Assembly (NCBI GenBank): GCA_030848705.1
Contig: CM061240.1
Coordinates: 21,843,001-21,907,000 of the forward strand
DNA length: 64,000 bases
Source: Heracleum sosnowskyi
Lineage: Eukaryota; Streptophyta; Magnoliopsida; Apiales; Apiaceae
Reading direction: 5' to 3'
Shown here: piece after piece, positions 55,172 to 64,000 of the stretch
Numbering within the stretch: the stretch's first letter is position 1
Layout: each line of letters opens with the position of its first letter
The notes under the pieces: generated by a model
The model's database searches: none
Told to the model about the DNA's origin: nothing
What the model saw: the letters and a program-made list of their open reading frames with translations, nothing else
Made by a program: the position numbers and the translations under genes

Positions 55172-57446
55172 CTTTCTTCTCCTCTCTCTCCTCCTTCATC
55201 AGCATCATCATCCTTATCTTCATCATCACCCTCAAAGAATGTTCTTTGTTGTATTGTAGGTTGATGTGACTCCTTTATCATAGCGTACAGATGCTTCATC
55301 CCTTCGTTCAGATGCTCCATTCCACCTTCAATTTTAGAGAATCTTTGATCATTAAACCACTGATTTTCATCAACAGTTTGCTGAATAAAGTCCACCTTGG
55401 TAGAAATGGCAGCAATCTCCTTGACACTCTCTGATATTTGAGAATTTGACGTTGTAAGATCAGAGATGTCTGAAGCCACCAGCACTTGAGATTGTTGGAT
55501 TGAATTCAGCTTCGGGAGTAGATTATTCTTCAATCCTTCGAGGTCATCTTTCACAGTACCCAGCTGATTTGATACAGAGGTGGTAGATTGAGACACCACT
55601 TGTGCTTTTAGAAGAGTGTTCTCAGCCTGGGTGTCTTACAATTTCCTTTGTAGATCAGCTAGCTGTTTCAACAAAGCAGTGTTTGTGTCAGTGTGTGCAC
55701 TCACTTCAATTGCTCTCAGTGGTGTTTCACTTAACTCACGTGCTTGTGTTTCACTCGGTGTTTGATTCATATCTCTCACCACTAACTGTCTTTCAAGATT
55801 TTCAGAAGATGTACCTGCATTAAAAATCACCCTAGCTTCTTCAAGAGAGGTCAGTGGTGGTGCAATGGGAGTTCGCAATTCCCGATCCCTGATTGAGTCT
55901 GTCAAAATATTTGACATTGTATACTAAATTGCTTCAGGGACAGACTCATCAGGTTGCCTTCCACTTTCTCCAGTAAAAACTTCGAGTGGAAAATCCCTTA
56001 GGGGAGCCAGAGATGTTCCCTCTGGGAGGGGAGAAAATGATTCTATTTGAGTTGGCGAAGAATCAGATTTTCCCTCAGATGCCTGTGAAGGCACTTCTAC
56101 CGTAACTATGGTAGGCACTGTTTCAAAGTCAAAAGTAAAGTGCTCTCCTGGCATGGTGTCCTGAGTGTCATCTATATGGATATCTTCTCCCATTGTGAGT
56201 AATGGGAGTGTGCTTGACTCAGTACAAGATGTCATGGCCCTATGGCGAATTTCAATAGATCCACCCTGTTGAGAGGATGTCTCCAGAGACTGTGTAGTGG
56301 CCATATCAATGTCCATATCCTTTTGAGAGGATACATATGGGCTTACAGTTGTCTCCCTATAGGTTCTTCTTTTCTTTAAGGGTGGAGACAGAGTTGTGGG
56401 AACACTCATTTCAGCTATATCACTAACTCTTCTTGAACTGGTTTGAATATTAGGCTCAGGTTGTGTATCAGAAGTGTTTGACTTTCTGTTTGGCTCTATG
56501 ACCTGGGTCAGAGACTGTGGTTCTACAATCTCTGGGTCAGCCCTAACAACCACTTGGGTTTGAATTAAAGAACCAGAAGAAGATGCAGGGTTAAGAATAA
56601 CTACCTGTAGTGGTACTGGATGTGGTTCAGGAACTTGTTCACCAAAGATAGGAAGATTAATAAATTGACTCATCAGTGGTGAAACAAGAACAGGTATATT
56701 GAGGAATTTGGATGAGACATCAAGTCTGGTGTAGAATTTGGTGTCTGTGGTTGGAGAGGTTTCAAATCTTGCTTCTCGAAATAGTTCTACCTGCTCAGCA
56801 GTGAGAAGATGATTATGATAAGAGTTAGAAAGCGAGGGTACCAACACTTTAATTTCACACCATTATCAGAATCTCTCCTAGAGTGAGCAAGCCTGTTGAG
56901 CAATAGGTTCCACAGAATCTCAGCAAAGTTCAATCTACGACCAAATACTATAGCATAGGCAATATACTGATTAAGACTGGTAATGCAATGAAAGTTTGTT
57001 TTTGTGCAGTTACCAAATACCCTAGCTATAGTATCAAAGAACAGATCCCATTCCCTTACAACAAAGCTTTTGGACAATTTAACCATCTGTAAGGGACCCT
57101 GATAATGAATATTCACAAAGAACTGTGATAACTCATCATCAGTGGGTAAGGGATCGAACCTGTCCTTTGAAAAATGCAACACATCACAGAATAACTCAAA
57201 AGTGACTGTGTATTGCTGGTTTAGAATACTAAAAGAAAAAGATTTTGAGTCTCCAGCAATAACAGCACTAGAACACAAAAACCTTAAAGGATCAATTTTT
57301 AGAAGTGCATTGGCACAAATAGCATGACTGACACAAGTCTCGCTATTTAAAAATTGAATCCAGGGTCTAAAGCGTTCCACTTTACACTTTGACGGATCAA
57401 AATACCCAACATAATTATTTAAAGCAAGTTCAAAATTAGGATCCAT
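55172..57446 (-). pseudogene. env-like gene, N-terminal and central part (element C)
   Basis: ATG at 57446 (MDPNFELALNNYVGYFDPSK). The first 200 residues form a folded-looking domain (CKVERFRPWIQFLNSETC, FELFCDVLHFSKDRFDPL, NLLLNRLAHSRR) typical of Sirevirus env-like proteins. A frameshift near 56850 leads to a Ser/Thr/Pro-rich linker (56847-55927). A TAG at 55924 and a TAA at 55636 follow in the same frame, within a coiled-coil-like part (LGTVKDDLEGLKNNLLPKLN; VDENQWFNDQRFSKIEGGME). It ends in an acidic tail where CACTA-2 is inserted. Function unknown. Confidence 0.75.
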
Positions 57447-58708
57447 TTTAAATAAAACACAAAATTTAATTAACTTAAAATAAAATTAAAATTTTAGGGA
57501 TTTTTAGAATTAATCAAAATTACTTAAAATCCAGAAAATTAAACTTTTATCAAAATTAACCAAATTTTAATTTAAAATCCTAAAAATTCGAACTAAACTT
57601 GAAAAACAGAAATGAATTGGGCAAATGAATCTCAAGAACACACACACACACAGTTAAGCTCACACAAATCAACACTTCTGAAACTAGTATGATCAAAAAC
57701 ACAAAGGAATGACTTAGCAAAAACAAGAACACACAAGTCGAAATGAAAAGAAAAGAAAAAAATGAACAGCACTTCGACTTAATATGTTAGATTTTGACAG
57801 AAAAGAACTGATTTGCTAAGTAATGACTTGAGCAATATTGAATCAAGGATCATAGTTGTTGCGGAAATGATAGAATTCGAAGGGGGGGGGGAGTACTCAA
57901 AAACTGATAAGAAAAGAAAACTGATAAGGAATGCGTATGTGTATGTACAGTGTATCTATATATATATACGAATATAAAAATAACTGTTAAAAGAAAAAGA
58001 AATACTGAACGTTTTTTTTTAAAATTTGAACTGGGAAGACAATCGGGAAGACTCGGGATAGTCTTCCCGGTAGTCTTCCTAGTTCAAATTAGGAAGTTTT
58101 CGGAAAAATAATAAAAGAAAATCAGAAAACAAAAACAATTAATTTTTAAGTCTTCCCGGTAGTCTTCCTAGTTCAAAAACTGGGAAGACTTAGGAAAAGA
58201 CTTAAAATTAATTTAAAAATAAAACAGAAAATGCAAATCAAAAAAGAAAGATTCCTTGTCTTCCCAGTAGTCTTCCTAGTATAAAACTGGGAAGACTTAG
58301 AAAAACTTAGAATTAAATGAAATAATTACAAAAAAATGCAGAATTAATATAAAAATGCATGAAAAATACTTAAAAACCTAGAAAAATTCACAGAAAATTC
58401 CATAAATCCTAGAAAAATATGCAGAATATTATAGAAATGCATAAAATTAATATAAACTTGCAGAAATATTTAAACAACAATATTTACAATCTGAAAAATA
58501 TCTAAATAATTCTAAATAAATATATTTTCAATAAAAATACATTTCTCCACTTAAAAAATATGAGAAAAATATTTTTAAAGAAAATAAACTATTCAGAACC
58601 ATTTAAATCAACAAGCATGCAATTATTAACAAGAATACACAGTAAAATCACTAAACAACCACAAGAGAAAAATGATTTTTAGACAAGAACAAACAGACAG
58701 AGATATTT
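57447..58708 (-). other. Spacer between pol and env-like (element C)
   Basis: A/T-rich, no credible gene. 58030-58290 carries a dense, mixed-orientation cluster of the family motif GGAAGACT/AGTCTTCC (about nine copies). A G run lies near 57880. No antisense ORF like that of A/E is present at this place. Confidence 0.7.
58030..58290. repeat. GGAAGACT/AGTCTTCC cluster in the C spacer
   Basis: Units such as CTGGGAAGACT and GTCTTCCTAGTTC recur in both orientations in 260 bp. They are the same word as the cluster in the C LTR. Confidence 0.85.
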
Positions 58709-61700
58709 TCAATCACTAAGACTGTTCAACATACCCAACTTACTAACTAACTTTGTAAATGTGGATTCGTCAAGAGATTTAGTGAATATATCTACAGTTT
58801 GTTCTTCTATGGATACAAAATGTAACTCCACAGTTCCATTCATGACATGTTCTCTGATGAAATGATACCTGATATCAATGTGCTTTGTTCTCGAGTGCTG
58901 TACAGGGTTGTTGGAGATTACTATGGCACTTGTATTATCACATAAAATAGGGATTTTGTTTAATACAAAGCCATAGTCCTTCAATTGATTCCTTATCCAT
59001 AGGATCTGAGCACAACAGCTTCCAACAACAATATATTCAGCTTCTGCTGTTGAATTGGAAACTGTTTGTTGTTTCTTGCTATACCAGGAAATCAACCTAC
59101 CTCCTAGGAATTGACAACTCCCGGAGGTGCTCTTTCTATCAACAACACTACCTGCATAGTCAGAATCTGTATATCCAATAAGATTAAAATCAGAATCTTT
59201 AGGGTACCAGATACCTAGATTAGGTGTACCCTTAAGATATCTCAAGATTCTTTTCACAGCAACGAGATGTACATCTCTAGGGTCCGCTTGGAACCTTGCA
59301 CAGAAGCATGTAGCATACATAATATCTGGTCTACTTGCAGTAAGGTAGAGTAAGGAGCCAATCATACCTCTGTAGCTTGTAACATCTACCTTGATAGAGT
59401 TGTCAGAAGCTCCAAGTTTGATGGCTGTTGAAGATGGAGTCCTTGCTGATGCTGAATCCTCCATGTGATATTTCTTGAGGAGTTCTTTGAGATACTTGGA
59501 TTGACAAATAAATATACCATTTGACCTTTGACTTACTTGCAATCCAAGAAAGAACTTCAGCTCACCCATCATACTCATTTCAAACTTACCATGCATTAGC
59601 TTAGCAAATCTCTTACAGAGATCATCATTAGTAGACCCAAATATGATGTCATCCACATAGACATCGACTAATATCATATAACCTTTATGTTTCTTTGAAA
59701 AAAGAGTTTTGTCTATGATACCTCTAACAAAACTATTTTCTAAAAGAAAACCAGAGAGAGTGTCATACCATTTTCTTGGGGCTTCTTTGAGACCATAGAT
59801 AGCCTTGAAGAGAAAGTACAAAAAGTCCAGCAGCTCCTGATTTTCAAAGCCAGGGGGTTGTTCCACATACACTTCTTCATCAAGCTCACCATTCAGGAAT
59901 GCACTCTTAACATCCATGTTATAGACTTTAAACTTGGAATAAGAAGCAAATGCTAAGAACATCCTGATGGCCTCAAGTCTAGCCACTGGTGCATAGGTTT
60001 CATCATAATCAATGCCTTCAGCTTGTGAATACCCTTGTGCAACCAGTCTTGCCTTGTTCCTTGTAACAATGCCATCCTCATCTAGCTTGTTTCTGTATAC
60101 CCATCTTGTACCAACTACTTTCTTGTTCTTTGGCCTGGGTACCAGTTTCCAGACTTGCTGTTGTTCAAACTGATTGAGTTCATCTTGCATAGCAATCACC
60201 CAATCAGGATCAGTCAGTGCCTCCTCAGTTTTCTTTGGCTCCATTTCAGATAGAAATGCTGAATAGTGACATTCATTCTGAGTAGCACTTCTAGTTTTAA
60301 CTCCAACCTCTGGATCACCAATGATCAGCTCAAAAGGATGAGCTCTATTCCATACAGTCTGTCTAGGAAGATTTGATCTTGATGATTCGCCTTGAAATTC
60401 ACTTTGATGTTGTGAGTGACTAGATGATCCTTCATTTGCTCCCCCTGAGTTGTTGCTTGATTGCCTTGATGATTCTTCTCCAGTGTTGGTGGTATCTCCA
60501 TTGTTACCAGTGTTTCCACCACCACCACCATGATCATTATCATCATTGTTATTATCATTACCAGCAATAACTTCAGGTGGGGCTACATCATCTGATTCTG
60601 AGTCTGGCAAGTCATCAAACTTCAGCTTTTCAGATGTGTCTTCTTTTTGGATATTAGGGAGCTTACTGTCATCAAAAGTAACATTGACACTTTCCTTTAC
60701 TGTGTGACTACCAACCAAGTAGACTATGTAAGATCTTCTGGAATAACCAACAAAAATAGCTTCTTGTGCCTTGGCCTCAAACTTGCCACGTTTAACATTG
60801 TCATCTAAAAGCACAAAGCATTTTGCTCCAAATACATGAAAGTACTTGACAGTTGGTTTCTTGTTGTTCATGATCTCATACGGAGTCTTCATTAAGTCCG
60901 TGTTGATTAAAGTTCGATTCTGAGTATAACAAGTTGTATTCGCTGCTTCAGCCCAAAAGTACATTGGAAGTTTAGACTCACTTAACATAGTCCTTTCAGC
61001 TTCAATCAATGTACGATTCTTTCTTTCCACTACTCCATTTTGTTGAGGAGTCCTAGGGGCAGAATACTGTCTTGTTATTCCTTTATCAGCACAAAAGTCA
61101 TTTAGGACTGCATTCTTGAATTCAGTACCATTATCTGACCTTATGGCTCTCACAGGGAATCTAGAATCCAGCTCAATCAACTTTATATGGTCAATCACCA
61201 GGTGTGGGGTCTCATCCTTGGAATGTAGGAATAAAACCCATGTATATTTAGAAAAGTCATCAACAATCACAAGTGCATATTGTTTCTTTGACATGGACAT
61301 CACATTAACTGGACCAAACAAATCCATGTGCAGTAGCTGAAGTGGTTCCGTTATTGATGATGTGTCAGTGCCCTTGTGAGAAGCTTTCTTTGACTTTCCT
61401 TTCTGACATGCCTCACACAGTCCTTCCTGTGTAAATTCCATCTGAGGCAAACCTCTAACCAATTCCCTCTTGACTAAAGAGTTCATGGTTTTGAAGTTAA
61501 GGTGAGACATCTTCTTGTGCCATAGCCAACTCTCATCTGATGAAGCTTTAGCATAGAAACAGGTAACTTCATCTTGAGATTCAGAGTGCAGATCAGCTAT
61601 GAACAAGTCACCTTTCCTTACTCCTTGAAGAGCAGGCTTTCCATTCTTCTTGTGAAGGATCTGACATTTCTCTCTTTCAAAGGAAACAGCATATCCTCTT

Positions 61701-61984
61701 TCACAGAAATGACTGATGCTGAGAAGATTGAATCTCAGACCTTCCACAAATGATATATCTTCAATGATAACATTTCCAAACTTCAAACAGCCATATCCTT
61801 TCGTAATACCCTTGATGTTATCTCCAAAGGTAACTACTGGGCCAGCTTTCTCAACCAAATCTGATAGCAGGGCTCTATCTCTGGTCATATGCCTTGAACA
61901 GCCACTGTCAAGAATCCACATAACACGGTTTACCTGTTTAACTCCCTGCAATATCAAATTGATTAGACCTTCTTCGGAGCCCAA
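58709..61984 (-). CDS. pol: pol, complete copia polyprotein (element C)
   Basis: 1091 codons without interruption. Protease WILDSGCSRHMT at residues ~22-33; GAG-pre-integrase HHCC region (WHKKMSHLNF ... CEACQKGK) ~155-196; integrase D ~218 (HMDLFGPVN), D ~282 (RSDNGTEF), E ~317 (NGVVERKN); polar Asn/Gly/Ser linker ~480-550; RT with YVDDIIFGS ~775; RNase H (STAEAEYIVVGS ~980; DIFTKSLDESTF at the end). All visible catalytic residues are kept. It overlaps the gag end by about 22 bp in a different frame, so expression needs frameshifting or splicing. The ATG at 61984 may not be the true start of the pol frame. Confidence 0.93.
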   Translation of the reverse strand: MGSEEGLINLILQGVKQVNRVMWILDSGCSRHMTRDRALLSDLVEKAGPVVTFGDNIKGITKGYGCLKFGNVIIEDISFVEGLRFNLLSISHFCERGYAVSFEREKCQILHKKNGKPALQGVRKGDLFIADLHSESQDEVTCFYAKASSDESWLWHKKMSHLNFKTMNSLVKRELVRGLPQMEFTQEGLCEACQKGKSKKASHKGTDTSSITEPLQLLHMDLFGPVNVMSMSKKQYALVIVDDFSKYTWVLFLHSKDETPHLVIDHIKLIELDSRFPVRAIRSDNGTEFKNAVLNDFCADKGITRQYSAPRTPQQNGVVERKNRTLIEAERTMLSESKLPMYFWAEAANTTCYTQNRTLINTDLMKTPYEIMNNKKPTVKYFHVFGAKCFVLLDDNVKRGKFEAKAQEAIFVGYSRRSYIVYLVGSHTVKESVNVTFDDSKLPNIQKEDTSEKLKFDDLPDSESDDVAPPEVIAGNDNNNDDNDHGGGGGNTGNNGDTTNTGEESSRQSSNNSGGANEGSSSHSQHQSEFQGESSRSNLPRQTVWNRAHPFELIIGDPEVGVKTRSATQNECHYSAFLSEMEPKKTEEALTDPDWVIAMQDELNQFEQQQVWKLVPRPKNKKVVGTRWVYRNKLDEDGIVTRNKARLVAQGYSQAEGIDYDETYAPVARLEAIRMFLAFASYSKFKVYNMDVKSAFLNGELDEEVYVEQPPGFENQELLDFLYFLFKAIYGLKEAPRKWYDTLSGFLLENSFVRGIIDKTLFSKKHKGYMILVDVYVDDIIFGSTNDDLCKRFAKLMHGKFEMSMMGELKFFLGLQVSQRSNGIFICQSKYLKELLKKYHMEDSASARTPSSTAIKLGASDNSIKVDVTSYRGMIGSLLYLTASRPDIMYATCFCARFQADPRDVHLVAVKRILRYLKGTPNLGIWYPKDSDFNLIGYTDSDYAGSVVDRKSTSGSCQFLGGRLISWYSKKQQTVSNSTAEAEYIVVGSCCAQILWIRNQLKDYGFVLNKIPILCDNTSAIVISNNPVQHSRTKHIDIRYHFIREHVMNGTVELHFVSIEEQTVDIFTKSLDESTFTKLVSKLGMLNSLSD

Positions 61985-64000
61985 ACTTGATTGGGTCCGG
62001 CATACTTAAAGAACTGGCCTTTGTCAGGCAAAACAACATTTTTAACTACAACTACCTCATCCTCTTTCACAAAAGAGTGTTTCCATTTATAGCCAGCCTT
62101 AACACATTTCTGAGTAGGCTTAGGGATAAATGAATCCACTCTAGTCTTAGGAGGACTAGTAGTCTTAGCTTTAACATGCTTCTTATTATTAACATGTTGG
62201 CGTGGAGCAGTCTTATCTTTAGATACATGCTTTTTATTAAAGTAAGCATACATAACATTAAAAGCACAAGACATGCAGTTTATCACACCACATGCTTTAT
62301 GAGAAGAATTAACAACATGCATGTTATTTCTACAGTTGTTTTGATCCAACTTATGGATATCTGATTTAGTCTTTTTAGTTGTAGCAACTTTGATTGGAAT
62401 ATCAGATATACACTTTTTGGACTGTTCAACTTCCAAAGCAAGATCTTCTTCACGAATCTCCTCTGCAATGATGATAGAGTGTTCATTCAGAAGTTCTGCC
62501 TCAGACTCCTTACAGAAGGGTGTTTCAATACCCTTAAGCACATATGGAATACCCCTTCCTTCAGTTCTGACTCTACAAGGGGAATTAATTCCAAGCAATC
62601 CAATAGCCTCATTATAATCATAACCTATACTGACATGATTACCAATAGCTTGTTTATTGAGAATCTCTTTAGATGTCTTACAAGAGCTGAAATAGGCATT
62701 AGCTTTAGTCTTCAGCTCACTAATCTCTTTCTTAAGAATGGTTTCCAGTTGAATATAACATTTAACCCTATTCTCAAGAAAAGCTATTTTCTCAATAAGT
62801 TCATCCTGATTAACATGCACTAGTTTTAATTCTTTTATCTCATTTTCAAGATTTGTGTTTAAAAGAATTATACTATCATTTTCATTGCGTGCACAATCTA
62901 AGGTGCCAGCAAGATGACGAATCATTTCAGTATCAATAAACTTTACCTCTGACATGTATCTAGATGAAGTGCTTTCCTCTTTAGCCATTAAAACAAGGTT
63001 CCCAATCTCACCTGCTTCTTCATCACTGTCAGTGTCATCCCAACTCTTTCCTTCGGCAACATAAGCTTTCCCAATCTTGTTCTTCTTGCTAGAATCAAAT
63101 GTGTTTCTAGTCACTTGCTTTGGCTTTCTGCATTCAGTAGCAAAGTGACCCAACTCATTGCAATTGTAGCATCTGATTGTGCTCCTTTCCACAGTTCCAG
63201 TTTTGTAGCCACCCCTTGTGCCACTTGAAGAGGAAGATCCACCTCTCTGAAATCTGGGCCTGAACTTAAGATTGGGATTCCTCTTGAATCTGAACTTCCC
63301 AAACTTCCTGACTATCAAAGCCAAATCACCATCCTCCAGCTGATCAAGTTCTTCTAAAGAATAGAAGTCACCACCAGATTGATCAATGGATGTTAATCCA
63401 TATTCAGCATCAATAACATTCATGTTAGAACTGGAAGGTTGAACAGCCTTCACTTCCAGTTTCTGTGGGACTTCAGCAGCTAGTGCAGTAGAAGTACTAA
63501 CAATCTTCCCAGTTCCATACAGCTCCCTTTGTTGAATCTGCTCCAGCTCATAGGTCTTCAGAACACCATACAATCTCTCCAAAGCAATCTCATTCATATC
63601 TCTTGCTTCTCTAATGGCAGATATTTTGTGCTCCAAATGAGGTGGAAGTGTAAGAAGGAACTTCTTGTTAATCTCCTTGTTGGTGTAGTGCTTCCCATTG
63701 AGATTCAGATCATTGATTAATTTGTTGTATCTCTCAAAAACCTGAGAGATACCTTCACCAGGGTTTGATCTGAAATGTTCATATTGTGAGGTGAGAATTT
63801 CCAGCATATTCTCCCTAACTTCCTCTGTCCCCTCATTGATTATCTCTATGGTTCCCCAAATGTGTTTGGCAGTATCACAATTTAGGACATGATTATGCAT
63901 AATAGGATCAAGACAATCAATAAGGATCAACTGAAGACATGAATCCAAGGTAACATCCTCTTTCTCATCAGAAGTGTAATCCTTGGGATCTTTAGGGTAC
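61963..64000 (-). CDS. gag: gag (element C), N-terminus beyond window
   Basis: Open to the window edge (YPKDPKDYTSDEKEDVTLDS at the start). Copia gag (UBN2-type) domain (AKHIWGTIEIINEGTEEVRE, LPPHLEHKISAIREARDM), CCHC knuckle CYNCNELGHFATEC, acidic SWDDTDSDEE, then a long C-terminal extension with coiled-coil-like and Cys-containing parts (INCMSCAFNVMYAYF), ending NQVWAPKKV and TAA at 61963. Both the knuckle and VWAPK/VWVPK end are shared with D, A and E. No lesion is seen. Confidence 0.92.
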   Translation of the reverse strand, partial: YPKDPKDYTSDEKEDVTLDSCLQLILIDCLDPIMHNHVLNCDTAKHIWGTIEIINEGTEEVRENMLEILTSQYEHFRSNPGEGISQVFERYNKLINDLNLNGKHYTNKEINKKFLLTLPPHLEHKISAIREARDMNEIALERLYGVLKTYELEQIQQRELYGTGKIVSTSTALAAEVPQKLEVKAVQPSSSNMNVIDAEYGLTSIDQSGGDFYSLEELDQLEDGDLALIVRKFGKFRFKRNPNLKFRPRFQRGGSSSSSGTRGGYKTGTVERSTIRCYNCNELGHFATECRKPKQVTRNTFDSSKKNKIGKAYVAEGKSWDDTDSDEEAGEIGNLVLMAKEESTSSRYMSEVKFIDTEMIRHLAGTLDCARNENDSIILLNTNLENEIKELKLVHVNQDELIEKIAFLENRVKCYIQLETILKKEISELKTKANAYFSSCKTSKEILNKQAIGNHVSIGYDYNEAIGLLGINSPCRVRTEGRGIPYVLKGIETPFCKESEAELLNEHSIIIAEEIREEDLALEVEQSKKCISDIPIKVATTKKTKSDIHKLDQNNCRNNMHVVNSSHKACGVINCMSCAFNVMYAYFNKKHVSKDKTAPRQHVNNKKHVKAKTTSPPKTRVDSFIPKPTQKCVKAGYKWKHSFVKEDEVVVVKNVVLPDKGQFFKYAGPNQVWAPKKV

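Larger units (their letters stand above)
48552..64000 (-). mobile_element. Sirevirus-type copia element C, extends past right edge
   Basis: Minus-strand order: gag (from beyond 64000), pol, spacer, env-like, polypurine tract, 3' LTR ending at 48552. Pol is uninterrupted over 1091 codons; the env-like gene has stops, a frameshift and an inserted CACTA element. The gag is close to that of element D. The private motif GGAAGACT occurs in the LTR and the pol/env spacer. Confidence 0.93.

Noticed and set aside
1..64000. CRISPR array, bacterial operons, tRNA or rRNA genes
   Set aside because: No regularly spaced direct repeats with unique spacers, no cloverleaf or rRNA sequence recognised; the only tRNA-related sites are retrotransposon primer sites.

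Overview
This window is intergenic DNA from a large plant genome, most likely a eudicot, and is almost entirely nested transposable elements. No intact host gene was found. The evidence for a plant is the Sirevirus-type Ty1/copia elements with initiator-Met-tRNA primer sites and env-like third genes, a Ty3/gypsy chromovirus, an L1-type LINE, two CACTA DNA transposons, and a captured gene fragment that reads as plant MCM5. The species cannot be named from sequence alone.

Layout, left to right. (A) 1-9213, + strand: the 3' part of a Sirevirus with gag end, broken pol, an antisense ORF with its own TATA box, a long env-like gene and a 3' LTR. A sits inside the integrase of (B) 9214-16247, +, a second Sirevirus family. 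B sits inside the RT of a LINE (16248-17276 and 21679-~23099). The LINE is also split by CACTA-1 (17277-21678), whose AAG target duplication restores the LINE reading frame exactly. CACTA-1 carries a small gene with three coherent exons. (D) 23932-26734, +: LTR and gag of a third family, preceded by an inverted LTR fragment resembling element C. D is cut by (E) 26735-34696, +, a second copy of family A with 5' LTR, gag, pol, antisense ORF and the start of env-like. E is cut by (F) 34697-47960, -, a chromovirus with a 3.8-kb LTR and an extra ORF upstream of gag. Its 5' LTR is truncated and joined to a related LTR-like segment (47961-48551). (C) 48552-64000, -: a fourth Sirevirus family with 3' LTR, env-like gene, an uninterrupted pol and most of gag. 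Its env-like gene is split by CACTA-2 (51319-55168, CAT target duplication), which carries two correctly spliced MCM5 exons.

How the parts work together. In each Sirevirus, gag makes the particle, pol supplies protease, integrase, reverse transcriptase and RNase H, and the LTRs supply promoter and polyadenylation signals. The env-like product has no known function. Three patterns deserve attention. First, each Sirevirus family is saturated, in LTR and internal sequence, with its own private short motif: TCCTGA/TCAGGA in A and E, AAACTCTG in B, GGAAGACT in C, TTCGATAGTTTT in D. Second, family A/E carries a conserved antisense gene with promoter features between pol and env-like. Third, the LTR R regions of A, E and B share a stem-loop whose arms differ in sequence while keeping pairing. 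All counts and alignments were done by eye.
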